Assembly (NCBI RefSeq): GCF_001583435.1
Contig: NZ_CP013251.1
Coordinates: 4,043,215 to 4,107,214 of the forward strand
Reading direction: 5' to 3'
Source of the DNA: Endozoicomonas montiporae CL-33
GTDB taxonomy: Bacteria; Pseudomonadota; Gammaproteobacteria; Pseudomonadales; Endozoicomonadaceae
Length of the DNA stretch: 64,000 bases
Positions 37,844 to 48,721 of the stretch are shown in pieces. Position 1 is the first letter of the stretch. Every line of letters begins with the position of its first letter. Both the position numbers and the translations under genes were made by a program. The notes under the pieces are model-generated. The model searched no databases, was not told where the DNA came from, and was given only the letters and a program-made list of their open reading frames with translations.

Positions 37844-38185
37844 TTAGCCCGGAGGCCATGCCATCTGACGACCACCCAGCAGATGCAGGTGGATATGGTA
37901 CACAGACTGTCCGCCGTGACTGTTGCAGTTCAGTGCAACCCGATAACCGTCTTCTGCCAGCCCTTCTTCAGCCGCCAGCTCTTTGGCTTTCAGCATAATT
38001 TTCCCCAGCAGCAACTGATCATCCACAGAAGCATCGTTCAGTGTGGCAATGTGTTTTTTGGGAATAATCAGGATATGGGTCGGAGCCTGCGGGTTTATAT
38101 CCCGAAAGGCCAGCAGCTCATCGTCTTCATACACCTTGTCTGTGGGGATTTCTCCGTCCACCATCTTACAGAAAAGACAGCTCAT
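37844..38185 (-). CDS. hinT: HIT-family purine nucleoside phosphoramidase
   Basis: HinT hydrolyses AMP-linked phosphoramidates. I start at ATG 38185 (the frame extends one codon to a TTG). The 113-residue product has the N-terminal CLFCKMVDGEIP, FRDINPQAPTHILIIPKKHI and the catalytic HIT triad at the end (GGQSVYHIHLHLLGGRQM). It sits 30 bp downstream of cysZ, perhaps in one transcript. Confidence 0.95.
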   Translation of the reverse strand: MSCLFCKMVDGEIPTDKVYEDDELLAFRDINPQAPTHILIIPKKHIATLNDASVDDQLLLGKIMLKAKELAAEEGLAEDGYRVALNCNSHGGQSVYHIHLHLLGGRQMAWPPG

Positions 38186-38215
38186 CAACGGTTCTCCGTT
38201 CTGTCATCAGAATAA

Positions 38216-38947
38216 TCAGGAACGTTCAATCTCACGCTCCCACAACAGGGTAGAACCTACCACGGCGGCAGGCATGATCACCAGATTTATAAACGGCACC
38301 AGCAACAATAAAGAGACCGTTGCCCCAAACCCCCAGACACGGGTTCGCTGTTCCCTGAGCCTGAGGAGCATGTCACTGAACGACACTCCACGGTTATCTG
38401 CCGCATAATCACAATACTGAATGGACATCATCCAACTGTTGAACAAAAACCAGAGTACCGGGCTGACCAGATTCACCACCGGAATAATGGACAAAATCAG
38501 CAACACCACTGCCTTGGGCAAATAATAAACCAGTTTCCTGAGTTCCCGGCACACGGTTCGGGGCAACAGAATCAGCCAGTCTTTCAGCTCATAATCCGGC
38601 AGATCATCCGCACCATTAAGTCTCTGTACTTTTTCTGCCAACAAACCATTGAATGGCGCTGCAATTAAATTACCCAGAATTGTGAAGGTAAAGAACACTG
38701 CGCCCAGCACGGCCATGGACAGCAGAGGCCACAGTAGATATTCCAGAAACGACAGCCAGGCAGGAATCCAGCCAAACAGCTCTTCCATCCAGAGTCCAAA
38801 CTGCCGAAACGTCCAATAGATCAGTCCGCCAAACACCAACAGGTTGATCACCAGTGGAAACAGGACAAACCATCGGATCGCAGGGTCTGGCAACATTTTC
38901 AGACCTTCCAGAAAATACCCCGGCCCCCGGGCAACAGACTCTTTCAT
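38216..38947 (-). CDS. cysZ: CysZ-type sulfate transporter (EI24 domain)
   Basis: CysZ brings sulfate into the cell for cysteine synthesis. I prefer ATG 38947 (MKESVARGPGYFLEGLKMLP), though the frame continues to a GTG at 38995. The protein of 243 residues has paired hydrophobic helices (WFVLFPLVINLLVFGGLIYW, then LLWPLLSMAVLGAVFF and AVVLLILSIIPVVNLVSPVLWFLFN) and the family's NSWMMSIQYCDYAADNRGVSF loop. Divergent from trxB. Confidence 0.9.
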   Translation of the reverse strand: MKESVARGPGYFLEGLKMLPDPAIRWFVLFPLVINLLVFGGLIYWTFRQFGLWMEELFGWIPAWLSFLEYLLWPLLSMAVLGAVFFTFTILGNLIAAPFNGLLAEKVQRLNGADDLPDYELKDWLILLPRTVCRELRKLVYYLPKAVVLLILSIIPVVNLVSPVLWFLFNSWMMSIQYCDYAADNRGVSFSDMLLRLREQRTRVWGFGATVSLLLLVPFINLVIMPAAVVGSTLLWEREIERS

Positions 38948-39055
38948 GCTCTTGGCTCTATGCTCAGTTATTGGAATACGGCAAGCTATGCGCACCAGTA
39001 TATCAATGGGAAGTATCAGTGACCGAATCGAAAAGCAGTCACTCTCAAACAGTAA

Positions 39056-40126
<1,071 letters not shown>

Positions 40127-40135
40127 AAACATCTG

Positions 40136-40170
40136 CAGGTTGGGAAAAACGAAATACCTCCCAACCTGCA
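40136..40170. repeat. Short GCAGGTTGGGA inverted repeat
   Basis: GCAGGTTGGGA and TCCCAACCTGC are perfect inverted repeats between the trxB and zapG stop codons, related to the 24191 and 62319 repeats. It may act as a bidirectional terminator. Confidence 0.6.
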
Positions 40171-40178
40171 CGGCTATC

Positions 40179-40706
40179 TCAACTAGCCTGTTTCTCTTCA
40201 GCCACCGGGCCAACAGCTTCGACTTCAACCACAGGTGCAGCTGGTTTTTCTTCAGATTTCACACCAAACTCTTCAGACAAGGTTCCCTTTTCGTCAGGTG
40301 CATTTTTAGGAGCGTAGTCCTTTGGCTGCTCCACCGCCTTTGGGCGTTCGGTTCTGCGTTTGGTGATGTTACCCGACAGCAGGGCATTACTGCTGAGCAA
40401 GGCATCGCTCAGACGGTTTTTTACGGCTTCATCTTCACACAGATTCTCTGCACCGCTTGCCATATGTTCGTGCACATCACGGTAGCTGTCGGTCAGTTTA
40501 TTAATGAGATGTGCAGTGGTACCAAAATGGTCAGATACTTTGTTCTGGTAATCTTTAAAGTCATTCTGTAGATCATCCAGCTGATTTTGCAGTTTACCCC
40601 GCTCGGAGTTTGACCCGCCCAGCAGATGATAAAGCAACGCCCCTGCCAGCATCCCCCCCAGAAATGCCAGACTGCCTACAAACCAAAGTACATTCATTTC
40701 TTCCAC
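40179..40706 (-). CDS. zapG: ZapG (YhcB, DUF1043) division-associated protein
   Basis: The 175-residue inner membrane protein has one N-terminal membrane segment (LWFVGSLAFLGGMLAGALLYHLL) then a cytoplasmic coiled-coil (LQNQLDDLQNDFKDYQNKVSDHFGTTAHLINKLTDSYRDVHEHMASGAE), matching YhcB/ZapG. The start is probably GTG 40706, seven bases after GAGG; ATG 40697 is an alternative. It is divergent from zapE, and yhcB neighbours zapE in E. coli as well. The C-terminal part is acidic and variable. Confidence 0.9.
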   Translation of the reverse strand: MEEMNVLWFVGSLAFLGGMLAGALLYHLLGGSNSERGKLQNQLDDLQNDFKDYQNKVSDHFGTTAHLINKLTDSYRDVHEHMASGAENLCEDEAVKNRLSDALLSSNALLSGNITKRRTERPKAVEQPKDYAPKNAPDEKGTLSEEFGVKSEEKPAAPVVEVEAVGPVAEEKQAS

Positions 40707-40873
40707 AGTATTGCCTCAATGGTACGTTCTGACTCTGCCTGTCACCCGGACAGTGCTCACCGTTTATCGTGAAGTCACTCCCTGATACTGAAGGCCAGTT
40801 TGCCAAGATTCACTAACGTTATAATTTTTCCATGGCAAAGTATACATAGGTCTGCCGGATCTTTACGCTGGTT

Positions 40874-41033
40874 ATACCAATTCCGCCTTTTAAATATGAA
40901 CATGAGCAAGTCATTATGAACTTCAGGGCAAGGCGGGACGACGAGTAATAGCCAGCTATTGCGAGGAGTACCAACGCAGATCCTGCTGTTCAGAATGGCT
41001 GCGCAATTCATGTTTAGAAGGGGGGATTGGTAT
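40874..41033 (+). repeat. 160-bp inverted-repeat element, copy 3
   Basis: Full-length, somewhat diverged copy with ATACCAATTCCG and GGATTGGTAT ends, in the zapG-zapE intergenic region, about 100 bp upstream of the zapE start. Confidence 0.9.
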
Positions 41034-41130
41034 TACTCACTCTTTACCTTATTCTGGCGGTTGCCGCCAAAGCAACATGAAGGTACATTGATCAGCACCT
41101 GCCTCATCACCAGCAGTTATAAAAATTAGC

Positions 41131-42234
41131 ATGACACCGCAAGAACGATATCAGCGCGACCTGAAACGTGACGACTTTATGTCTGACCCGGCCCAGCAAC
41201 AGGCCGTTCAGCATTTGCAAACCCTGTATGAACAGCTGATTACGGTGCCACCGCCCTCACTGATACAACGCCTCAACCCGTTTGCCTCAAAAGCCAGAAC
41301 CCCGGTTCAGGGGCTCTATTTCTGGGGCGGTGTCGGACGCGGCAAGACTTACCTGATGGATACCTTTTTTGACTGCCTGCCCTTTCCAGAGAAAATGCGC
41401 TTGCACTTCCATCATTTTATGCGACGGGTGCATTCTGAATTAACGGCACTGGAAGGCGAAAAAAATCCACTGGAAAACGTGGCTGCAAAGCTTGCCGGTG
41501 AAACCCGGATTATCTGCTTTGATGAATTCTTTGTGTCCGATATCACCGATGCGATGATTCTTGGCGGGTTGTTTGAGCAGCTGTTTCAGCGTGGCGTCAC
41601 ACTGGTTGCAACGTCTAATGTTGAACCCGACAATCTGTATAAAGACGGTCTGCAACGCGCACGTTTTCTACCCGCCATTGCGCTGCTGAAAACACACACA
41701 CAAGTGATTAATGTGGACGGCGGGGTGGATTATCGCCTGCGTTTACTGGAACAGGCTGAAACCTACCATTTCCCACTCAATGAACAGACCGGCGAGCGAC
41801 TCACCAATGCTTTTGCGGCACTGGCAGCCGACTTCAACCATGCCACTGGCAACAAACCTGTGACCATTGCAGGCCGCGACATCCCCTGCAAACACAGTTG
41901 TGAAGACCTTGGCTGGTTCACCTTTGAAGCTTTATGCGACGGCCCCCGCAGCCAGAATGACTATATTGAGCTGGCCTGTCTGTTCCAGACCATTATTCTG
42001 GAAGGCGTTCCACAAATGGACGCCAGTAAAGACGATCAGGCTCGTCGCTTTATCAATCTTATTGATGAGTTTTACGATCGTCACGTCAAGCTGATAGTCT
42101 CGGCAGAAGTCACTTTAATTGAGCTCTATGCCGATGGCAGGCTGGGCTTTGAGTTTCAACGAACCATCAGCCGCCTGCAGGAAATGCAGTCACGGGAATA
42201 TCTGGCACAGCCACATCGATCAGCTGTCGTTTAA
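41131..42234 (+). CDS. zapE: Cell division ATPase ZapE (AFG1 family)
   Basis: ZapE is an AFG1-like ATPase that acts on the Z-ring during division and stress. The 367-residue product has the Walker A GGVGRGKT (66-73), Walker B IICFDEFFVSD, the sensor VATSNVEPDNLYKDGLQR and the C-terminal FINLIDEFYDRHVKL. Its TAA stop (42232-42234) shares its last base with a 160-bp repeat element; the protein end (SAVV) looks close to normal, so truncation is minor if any. Confidence 0.96.
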   Translation: MTPQERYQRDLKRDDFMSDPAQQQAVQHLQTLYEQLITVPPPSLIQRLNPFASKARTPVQGLYFWGGVGRGKTYLMDTFFDCLPFPEKMRLHFHHFMRRVHSELTALEGEKNPLENVAAKLAGETRIICFDEFFVSDITDAMILGGLFEQLFQRGVTLVATSNVEPDNLYKDGLQRARFLPAIALLKTHTQVINVDGGVDYRLRLLEQAETYHFPLNEQTGERLTNAFAALAADFNHATGNKPVTIAGRDIPCKHSCEDLGWFTFEALCDGPRSQNDYIELACLFQTIILEGVPQMDASKDDQARRFINLIDEFYDRHVKLIVSAEVTLIELYADGRLGFEFQRTISRLQEMQSREYLAQPHRSAVV

Positions 42235-42345
42235 TACCAATTCCATTTTCTAAATATGACCATGAGCAGGCTAGTCCAAATCCCCGGGCAAGGAGTTCTG
42301 ACGCAGAGCCAGTGGTTTGGAATGGCTGCGCAATTCATGTTTAGG
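42234..42345 (+). repeat. 160-bp inverted-repeat element, copy 4, shortened
   Basis: It starts ATACCAATTCCATTTTC inside the zapE stop codon. An internal part is deleted and it ends at GCGCAATTCATGTTTAGGAA without the final repeat. Confidence 0.8.
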
Positions 42346-42410
42346 AATAGTCCCAAAATAACTTCCGAATTTCCGTCATTCCTACGAAGGTGGGAATCCA
42401 CCACTAAAAA

Positions 42411-42563
42411 GCTGTTCACGATCTTTTGAGGACTGCAAATGTCGATAAATTGCCCCTGTTTTTTGATCTCATTCGTTGCGTAGCACCACTACGCGCCTCA
42501 TGAGATCAAAAAACAGCAACAATTTCTCACCATTTTCGCTTTCCTCAAAAGATCATGAACAGC
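42411..42563. repeat. 153-bp foldback element (GCTGTTCACGATCTTTTGAGGA ends)
   Basis: The ends are 22-bp inverted repeats with one or two mismatches, and an inner pair TTTTTTGATCTCAT/ATGAGATCAAAAAA allows a nearly full-length hairpin. No coding potential. The plan is the same as the element at 27981. Confidence 0.8.
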
Positions 42564-42600
42564 TTCCAAGGTGGCAGGGTGTTGTCTATGGACAGATGGC

Positions 42601-42643
42601 GCAGTGAGCAGGTGACGCAGTGAGCAGGTGACGCAGTGAGCAG
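42601..42643. repeat. 16-bp tandem repeat, 2.7 units
   Basis: GCAGTGAGCAGGTGAC is repeated twice and followed by GCAGTGAGCAG, about 110 bp upstream of the 1,765-codon gene. It might serve as a regulator site or simply be slippage. Confidence 0.85.
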
Positions 42644-42750
42644 AGCATTCTAAGGCAGTCATCCGCGCTCCCCGTAAGCCTGTAAGGAACTACTCCCCCC
42701 GCCCACGGTCTTAAAGTCATTAAAAGGAAAACAAGGTATGGACACCAGAA

Positions 42751-45700
42751 ATGATTAGCCCCGCTCCTATATCGCCGCAGCTTACTGCACCCGAAGTACG
42801 CGCAGTTAGCCCTGAAAAAGCGTCTGATGAGCCGTTACCGGTTCGTTATATGCCGTCTCCTCCCTGGCCACAGGATCACCGTAACAGGCCGCTTCCTGCG
42901 TACACGGTTCAGACTCTGGATGAGTCTGTCAGTCTGTTGCAGGTGACGCCAGCGCTGCCCATTTTCTGTGATCTGCCTCCACTGCCGGAGATGGCAGGCA
43001 TTCCGGACGCTTTAAAAGTGTCCTTTACCATGAAACTGGGCCAGCTGGTTGAGCAACTCAGGCTGGAAAAGTACGCCGAAGGCACGCTGCTGTACGAAAA
43101 GCTCAGGAGGTTTGCCGGAGTCAATCAGCATCTTAATACTCCAGAGATCCTGCAGTTTCTTGATTCGCTCTACGTTCTGTTCAGCCTGAATCTCGGCAGG
43201 AAGGATGTCATCGACCAGTTGCCCGCTACCGATCCGGAAACCTTTATTCACTGGCATCTGGATATCGCAGCCAATGCCGCCACCGGCTCTGACACCCTGA
43301 GGCCGTCGAAGGAACTGGAGCTGTACTGTTTCCGCAGGGCGGCGGACGCAGGCAGCCAGACCGCCAGACAGCATCTGGTGCTGCAATTGCTGTTTGGTCA
43401 GGAAAGCCAGGCGCCTGACCTTTATCTTCCCGAAGAAGCGCTGCGTTATATCAAAGCCATGGCGACTAAACAGGGTGAACCACCGCAGCCCCGGATAATG
43501 GGACATCATGATGCCGTTATTCATAAACTGGTAAAGCTCGCAGCCAGCCCAACGGCACAAGATCGTGAAACCCTGGCCAGAGAGCTGGCTGAAGACAGCG
43601 ACCCCGCCATTCAGGCACTGGCTGTTGCCCTGTACCTGGAGCCTCTGTTTGGTACCGTAGACATTGACCGCGCACTGGAAGCAGCGATCCCGCTGAACGC
43701 TGCCCCTGAAAGTCACCCTTGCCTGCGTTACTGGCAAGCAAAGGCCCAGCTTAAAAAAAATGAGCCAGCTCTGGCGAAACAGGCAGAAGCCAGCCTGAAT
43801 ACACTGGTCGAACAAGGTTTCCCGGCCGCCATAAGTTTGTTAACCGGGCATTTTATACAGGCTAAAAACTCTTTTAAGGTCGAAAACCTTCTGGCAACCA
43901 CCACAAAGAAACATAAGGCACTGACCCAATACTGCCCTGATCTTGCTCATACGCTGTCAATCGCCTGCCAGTTCCCGCGAAAAGCATTAAAAACAACACC
44001 TTCAAACTGGTTAACCACGGCGAACAAGATAAAAGCGTGTCAGAACTACAAAGACATCGCCATCAGCCAGTGCTGCCCTGAAGCCCGTCTTGCCAGTCTG
44101 GCAGGGCAGGCCGAAAAACTGGATAAATACGCACAGCCTGATGCAACGTCCGGGCTACCAAAGCAGGCCAGAGACTTACTGCAACAATGCCGTTTTTCTG
44201 AAGACCCACAGATAATGGTGTTTATTTATCTGGATCAGTTACTGCAAACCGGTGAAGTCGATGAGCGTCTGCTCGATATTGCCATGGCAATGGACCCTGT
44301 CAGAACGTGTTGTCGTTTACTGGCACTGGAAACGCGTTCTGGAAAATGGTCGTACCAGGCTCTGAAGACAACATTATTCAGTCTGATTAATGATGTGACC
44401 GACCTGCCTGACGACTGGCAGCAGAAAACGTATCAGAAAGCACTCTATTTCGGACTGATAAGGCACCATAATGATCTCACTCCGGACAGTGAGAAGTACT
44501 TCCGGCTTGCCTCACAGCTGGCTCATGGTTACCAGAGCATAACACCCGATACAACGGGTATTTATGACGACCTGAAAGAAGATTATGCCAAATTCCTCAT
44601 GCGTCAGGGCAAGCCTGAAGACGCAAAAAAAATGTTCGCCAGGTACGAGAAGGCCAAAGGACAAAGGTGGATGCTGTACGATGCAGCCGATAAGGTGCCT
44701 GATGATTATTACATTTTTCAAAAAGGCTTACCCGTCCACTACTGGGATTTAACCACCCTTGAAACCTGTTCAAACAATACGACCGTAGCGTCTGTGAAAT
44801 ACCAGACCCTGCTCGAACTGCACCACACAATCGCCAGTGACCCCAATCCTGCGGTTCATCAGAAATGGTTTAAAACCTGCGGGTACTTTTTGGGTGATTC
44901 GGGCAAACATCTGACCGGCGAACAAACTCTGGATCTGAGTCAGCGGATGGTCGAATCGCAGAAACAGGTTAAGGCACTGTCAGCCTCTTTGCTGAATCAG
45001 TCCAGACAGCTGATCGAGGCAAAGACAGAGCAACTCGCATTGACTCGGGGCAGCTCCGAACGGCTGGAAGCACTCAGGAACCAATGGAGTCAGGTGGCCT
45101 TCCCTGAGGCTACCCGTAAAGACATAACAGCCGCTGACTCACGACAGGCCATTCAGCAGAGGCGACTGCCGGAAAAAAAATGGAACAGCTATGTACTGGA
45201 ACACCACCTTGAAGCACCACTGCTGGCGGCAGAGTCTGCCGAAGAACGACTTGAGCTTCTGCAACAACTGCTGGCAAAGGGGCTATTCAATACGCCTGTC
45301 ATTACGGCCCTCGCCCTTGAAACGATAGAGACCCTTCCTCCAGAAAGGCATGAAGAGGCGCTTGAGTGTTTATTGCAGCTGGCAAAAAGACTGACAGACG
45401 ACGTGACCAGCCTGGAGAATCGCCTTCATAAATCGTCCTGTGAGCACGTCCAGTCCCTGCATGAAATACTGTATAAGCACCCCGACAGAAACGACCGGGA
45501 AGCGCTTGAATTGCTACTGGAAGATATGAAAACCCGTGCAGGGGCTGAAAACCCCAAACAGTTAGCAGAGGTATTGCGGCCCTGTCTGGGTCGTCAGGAA
45601 AGAGGCCTGTATGATCAGTTGAACATGGCGTCAGAACCCTTCTCTGAACAGTTGAAGAGTATGGTGTCCAGCACCAGGGAACCGGACTGCTTTCTGGGCT

Positions 45701-48048
45701 ATGCCGGGCATCTGAGACGCAAGGCACTCAGCGATGAGGAAATCAGGGCTCTTCAGGAACTCCCCGAAAAAGTAAGGCACAGTGAAAAAGCTCAGGCAAC
45801 ACTGTTCTCGGACTATGTTCTGGGCAAAGAGTGCAGAACCCATATTTTAAGCGCCGCAGCTAACACGAAAATCTTCCGGAACTACAGAGTGGACCTGCTG
45901 TCCATTGGCCTGGAGGCAGGCATTATTTCCGCTGACGATGTTCGGCAAAGTGCCGAGCTGTTTGCCAAAGACTCAGCCTGTAAAGATGTGCTTTATGCCC
46001 TCTCGGCCACCACCACTAATGAGCTGAAACATTACCACGATAAGCTGAAGGCCTCGACCAGACTGAGTAAGGATCTGGGGTCAACCTCGACACAGGGCTG
46101 CAGGGACAGTAGCAAGGAATGCGATGACAGCTACTTTGTGGCTTTTGGTTTCAAAAGCCTGAAGATGGGGGATTTCAGGCTCGCTTATGACTGTTTCAGG
46201 AGTGGCAAATGTGACTACGGTATGGCCATGCTGGCATGGAAGCACGGCATGGGTTCTCAGGCGGGTGAGATTGATGTTCAGGCAGATAGCCAGATAGCCA
46301 GACAGCTCGAACTGGCGGCTGCGGATGCCAATACCGATGCCCAGTGTCGTTTGATTGACTGGATACTGGAGGAGAGTGGTCAGGCCGAGCCACCGCTGCT
46401 GAGAAAACGCGCCTGCCGTTACCTGTTTTCCCCCATGGTTGTGCCATCCAGTGAGCGGCTGTTTTACCAGGGTGTGGTTGAGCATCTTGGGATCGCTGAC
46501 GCTTCCGGTGAACAGACGGATAAAACGGCGGGTTTAACAAAAATCCTCGAAGCCCTGGATTCAGACTCCCCCATACCGGCTTTACGACTGGTTCAGCTGA
46601 AGGAGAACGGTACGCTTCCACAGACAACAACCGGCACCGACGGCCTGCTACTGTTTGCCCAGAAGCTGAACCGTTATACGGGCAACCTGCCGCAGGAACT
46701 AAAGCTGGCCGAGCCGGCAGAGACCTGGAAACAACTGGCAGACACACTGGAAGAGCATTCCGGAACCATCGCAAAAGCCGACAGTGACGTTTTATTAACC
46801 GCCGCACAAACACTGAGAGACGCCGTTGAGCCCCCCAAAACCATCACCCTGATGCCTGCCAGAGTGCAGAAAACAGCGCCTTCCCATAAAAAGGTGTCTA
46901 CGGCTCAGGAGGAACATCAACTGAAACTGCAACGTGAAAAAGAACAACGGGCTGAAAAAGAGCAGAAAATACTGGACGACCTTACCAGCCGGCTTCAGGA
47001 CGTAATGGCTGAGCCGCAAGCCGTGATTGCTCTTTTGTCTGAGCTTAGAAAAGTGCAGGGTTCCCGCTTCCCTGAAGTGGCTGACCACTTATTGCCCAGG
47101 TTGACCAACTGTCTGCCCGTATCGGCAGACAATAATGATTTAACTGTGGCCTTTTTCAGAAATATTCAGGCCAAAGAGAGTATTGACGAGATCATCAATG
47201 AGATGCTGGAAAGCTTCCGGTTCAGGTTCGAAATCAGAGAATCCTGTCTTTTAGCCAACGACCCCAGGAGCATGACAGAAGAGAAAGAAACCCTGTTGGG
47301 GCTATTACCTGATGACCTGAAGGTGTCTGAAGCCAACCGGGAAGCCATGTGCATTTTTACGGGTGCCTTTGCACCGGATTTTCCAGAAAAACTTCAGCGC
47401 ATTCTGAAATTGCCACACAATGTCGCCTTCCTGCAGCGCATTCTTCTGGAACATCCCGAGCTGACACCAGACAGCCACCATTCGCTCTATTGTTCTTACA
47501 GCCTGAATCGTGACAGGTTCGATGACCAGGACAAGTTTAGCCAGTCGAAAACGAATGAAGAGCTTCTGGACACCCTGTTTTGCGATTTATCATCCTTTAC
47601 GGCCAGCGATATTGAACGCTTTCTGTTGAAGAACCCTTACCTGCGCGCTGAAGCAAAAATAAAGTACTTCATGTTATTGAGCCTGCCAGTAAAGCAGAAG
47701 CTGCTGGCAACGGTCGATGCGAAGGTTATCTGTGAGGGGTTCTGTCAAACGGCTACCAACCCGAGGCGAGTGCTGAAACGAGAAGAGTTGCAGGAAAAAG
47801 CCCGGGAAATTCTCTCGGGTGAACGCCCGAAAATCACGGACATACTCTCTGTTTACATGATTTTAAAGGGTTATAAGGACATTCAGCTCGCTGAGCAGCT
47901 GCATCCGGAAATGCAAAGGCTGTCTGATCATTATCTTCAGACGCCCCCGGAGCATTGGGACGGAAGCATCGACAGGCTCTATGCGATCGCCATAAAACAC
48001 CTGCTGGCTGGTGAACAGGCAGACTCCAGCCCTCCTGTTCAGCGTTGA
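42751..48048 (+). CDS. Giant orphan cytoplasmic-type helical repeat protein
   Basis: I do not recognise this 1,765-residue protein. There is no signal peptide and no membrane segment. The first 70 residues are Pro-rich (APISPQLTAPEVR, PSPPWPQDHRNRPLP), and the rest is strongly alpha-helical. Some stretches look like Sel1/TPR repeats (YCFRRAADAGSQTARQHLV near 195; ARQLELAAADANTDAQCRLIDWILEE near 1185), and one segment is a charged coiled-coil (KLQREKEQRAEKEQKILDDL, near 1395). Size, repeats and isolation resemble secreted effectors of intracellular bacteria, but no secretion signal can be named. It ends where an IS fragment on the other strand begins, so its C-terminus could have been changed by that insertion. 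Confidence 0.75.
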   Translation: MISPAPISPQLTAPEVRAVSPEKASDEPLPVRYMPSPPWPQDHRNRPLPAYTVQTLDESVSLLQVTPALPIFCDLPPLPEMAGIPDALKVSFTMKLGQLVEQLRLEKYAEGTLLYEKLRRFAGVNQHLNTPEILQFLDSLYVLFSLNLGRKDVIDQLPATDPETFIHWHLDIAANAATGSDTLRPSKELELYCFRRAADAGSQTARQHLVLQLLFGQESQAPDLYLPEEALRYIKAMATKQGEPPQPRIMGHHDAVIHKLVKLAASPTAQDRETLARELAEDSDPAIQALAVALYLEPLFGTVDIDRALEAAIPLNAAPESHPCLRYWQAKAQLKKNEPALAKQAEASLNTLVEQGFPAAISLLTGHFIQAKNSFKVENLLATTTKKHKALTQYCPDLAHTLSIACQFPRKALKTTPSNWLTTANKIKACQNYKDIAISQCCPEARLASLAGQAEKLDKYAQPDATSGLPKQARDLLQQCRFSEDPQIMVFIYLDQLLQTGEVDERLLDIAMAMDPVRTCCRLLALETRSGKWSYQALKTTLFSLINDVTDLPDDWQQKTYQKALYFGLIRHHNDLTPDSEKYFRLASQLAHGYQSITPDTTGIYDDLKEDYAKFLMRQGKPEDAKKMFARYEKAKGQRWMLYDAADKVPDDYYIFQKGLPVHYWDLTTLETCSNNTTVASVKYQTLLELHHTIASDPNPAVHQKWFKTCGYFLGDSGKHLTGEQTLDLSQRMVESQKQVKALSASLLNQSRQLIEAKTEQLALTRGSSERLEALRNQWSQVAFPEATRKDITAADSRQAIQQRRLPEKKWNSYVLEHHLEAPLLAAESAEERLELLQQLLAKGLFNTPVITALALETIETLPPERHEEALECLLQLAKRLTDDVTSLENRLHKSSCEHVQSLHEILYKHPDRNDREALELLLEDMKTRAGAENPKQLAEVLRPCLGRQERGLYDQLNMASEPFSEQLKSMVSSTREPDCFLGYAGHLRRKALSDEEIRALQELPEKVRHSEKAQATLFSDYVLGKECRTHILSAAANTKIFRNYRVDLLSIGLEAGIISADDVRQSAELFAKDSACKDVLYALSATTTNELKHYHDKLKASTRLSKDLGSTSTQGCRDSSKECDDSYFVAFGFKSLKMGDFRLAYDCFRSGKCDYGMAMLAWKHGMGSQAGEIDVQADSQIARQLELAAADANTDAQCRLIDWILEESGQAEPPLLRKRACRYLFSPMVVPSSERLFYQGVVEHLGIADASGEQTDKTAGLTKILEALDSDSPIPALRLVQLKENGTLPQTTTGTDGLLLFAQKLNRYTGNLPQELKLAEPAETWKQLADTLEEHSGTIAKADSDVLLTAAQTLRDAVEPPKTITLMPARVQKTAPSHKKVSTAQEEHQLKLQREKEQRAEKEQKILDDLTSRLQDVMAEPQAVIALLSELRKVQGSRFPEVADHLLPRLTNCLPVSADNNDLTVAFFRNIQAKESIDEIINEMLESFRFRFEIRESCLLANDPRSMTEEKETLLGLLPDDLKVSEANREAMCIFTGAFAPDFPEKLQRILKLPHNVAFLQRILLEHPELTPDSHHSLYCSYSLNRDRFDDQDKFSQSKTNEELLDTLFCDLSSFTASDIERFLLKNPYLRAEAKIKYFMLLSLPVKQKLLATVDAKVICEGFCQTATNPRRVLKREELQEKAREILSGERPKITDILSVYMILKGYKDIQLAEQLHPEMQRLSDHYLQTPPEHWDGSIDRLYAIAIKHLLAGEQADSSPPVQR

Positions 48049-48049
48049 T

Positions 48050-48640
48050 GGGGCGTGAAGCCTCACTCCAGCGAGGCTCAAAGAAAAGCGACAACATCCT
48101 GACAAACTCATCAAACCATGTTTCAAAATGATCAAGGATTCGTTGAAGGTGATCCAGTCCAGCTCGGAAAAGAGTTTGTGCTTTTCTCCCATGACTCTTG
48201 GTCTTGATGGGACGCTCTTCATTGACATATTCACCTGTCTTGTAGCTCCAGCAGAATGATAGCGCCACAACCGCCAGAAGCTTTGACAGCTTGTCTCTGT
48301 CCTGAACGTGTGTGTCTTCCATATTGAAGCCTCATCCCTTCAACACCTGAAACATGGTTTCGTTTTGCCATCTCTGCAAATAATCAGCAATTGCCGATGA
48401 TGGGTCAGCATTACAAATGACTACCATCAGCTCTGCACCTTTCCTGGAGGCTGCAAGGTAGACCATTTGCCCCCAGACACTTCGAGGCTTTTGTATTGCC
48501 ATGGTTTCACCAACGGTTAGCGGGAAGATTCTATAAACAGGTAGCTCTCTGTTCCGGTGCTTATTGGGAGCAAGCGTATTTCTGGGAATACGTATAGCCA
48601 CTTCGATGGGACAGTCTGGTAGAATGAGTGTGCCCCACAT
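48050..48640 (-). pseudogene. IS4-type transposase fragment, C-terminal half
   Basis: The minus strand carries ELPVYRIFPLTVGET, VYLAASRKGAELMVVICNADPSSAIADYLQRWQNETMFQVLKG, then a stop and a resumed MEDTHVQDRDKLSKLLAVVALSFCWSYKTGEY. The RWxxEtmFxxLKxxGF pattern is that of DDE transposases with the last catalytic Glu. The N-terminal half is missing and there is an in-frame stop near 48330. It abuts the 3' end of the 1,765-codon gene. Confidence 0.75.
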
Positions 48641-48721
48641 AAGGCCGCACTCTACTCATGCCCATCACGCTATTCTGCTTTCACCCCCCGGCAAAGAGTA
48701 TAGGTGTGATGACTTTGATTA

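Noticed and set aside
43012..43815. 267-codon minus-strand frame
   Set aside because: Antisense to the 1,765-codon gene, with no start signal or motif of its own.
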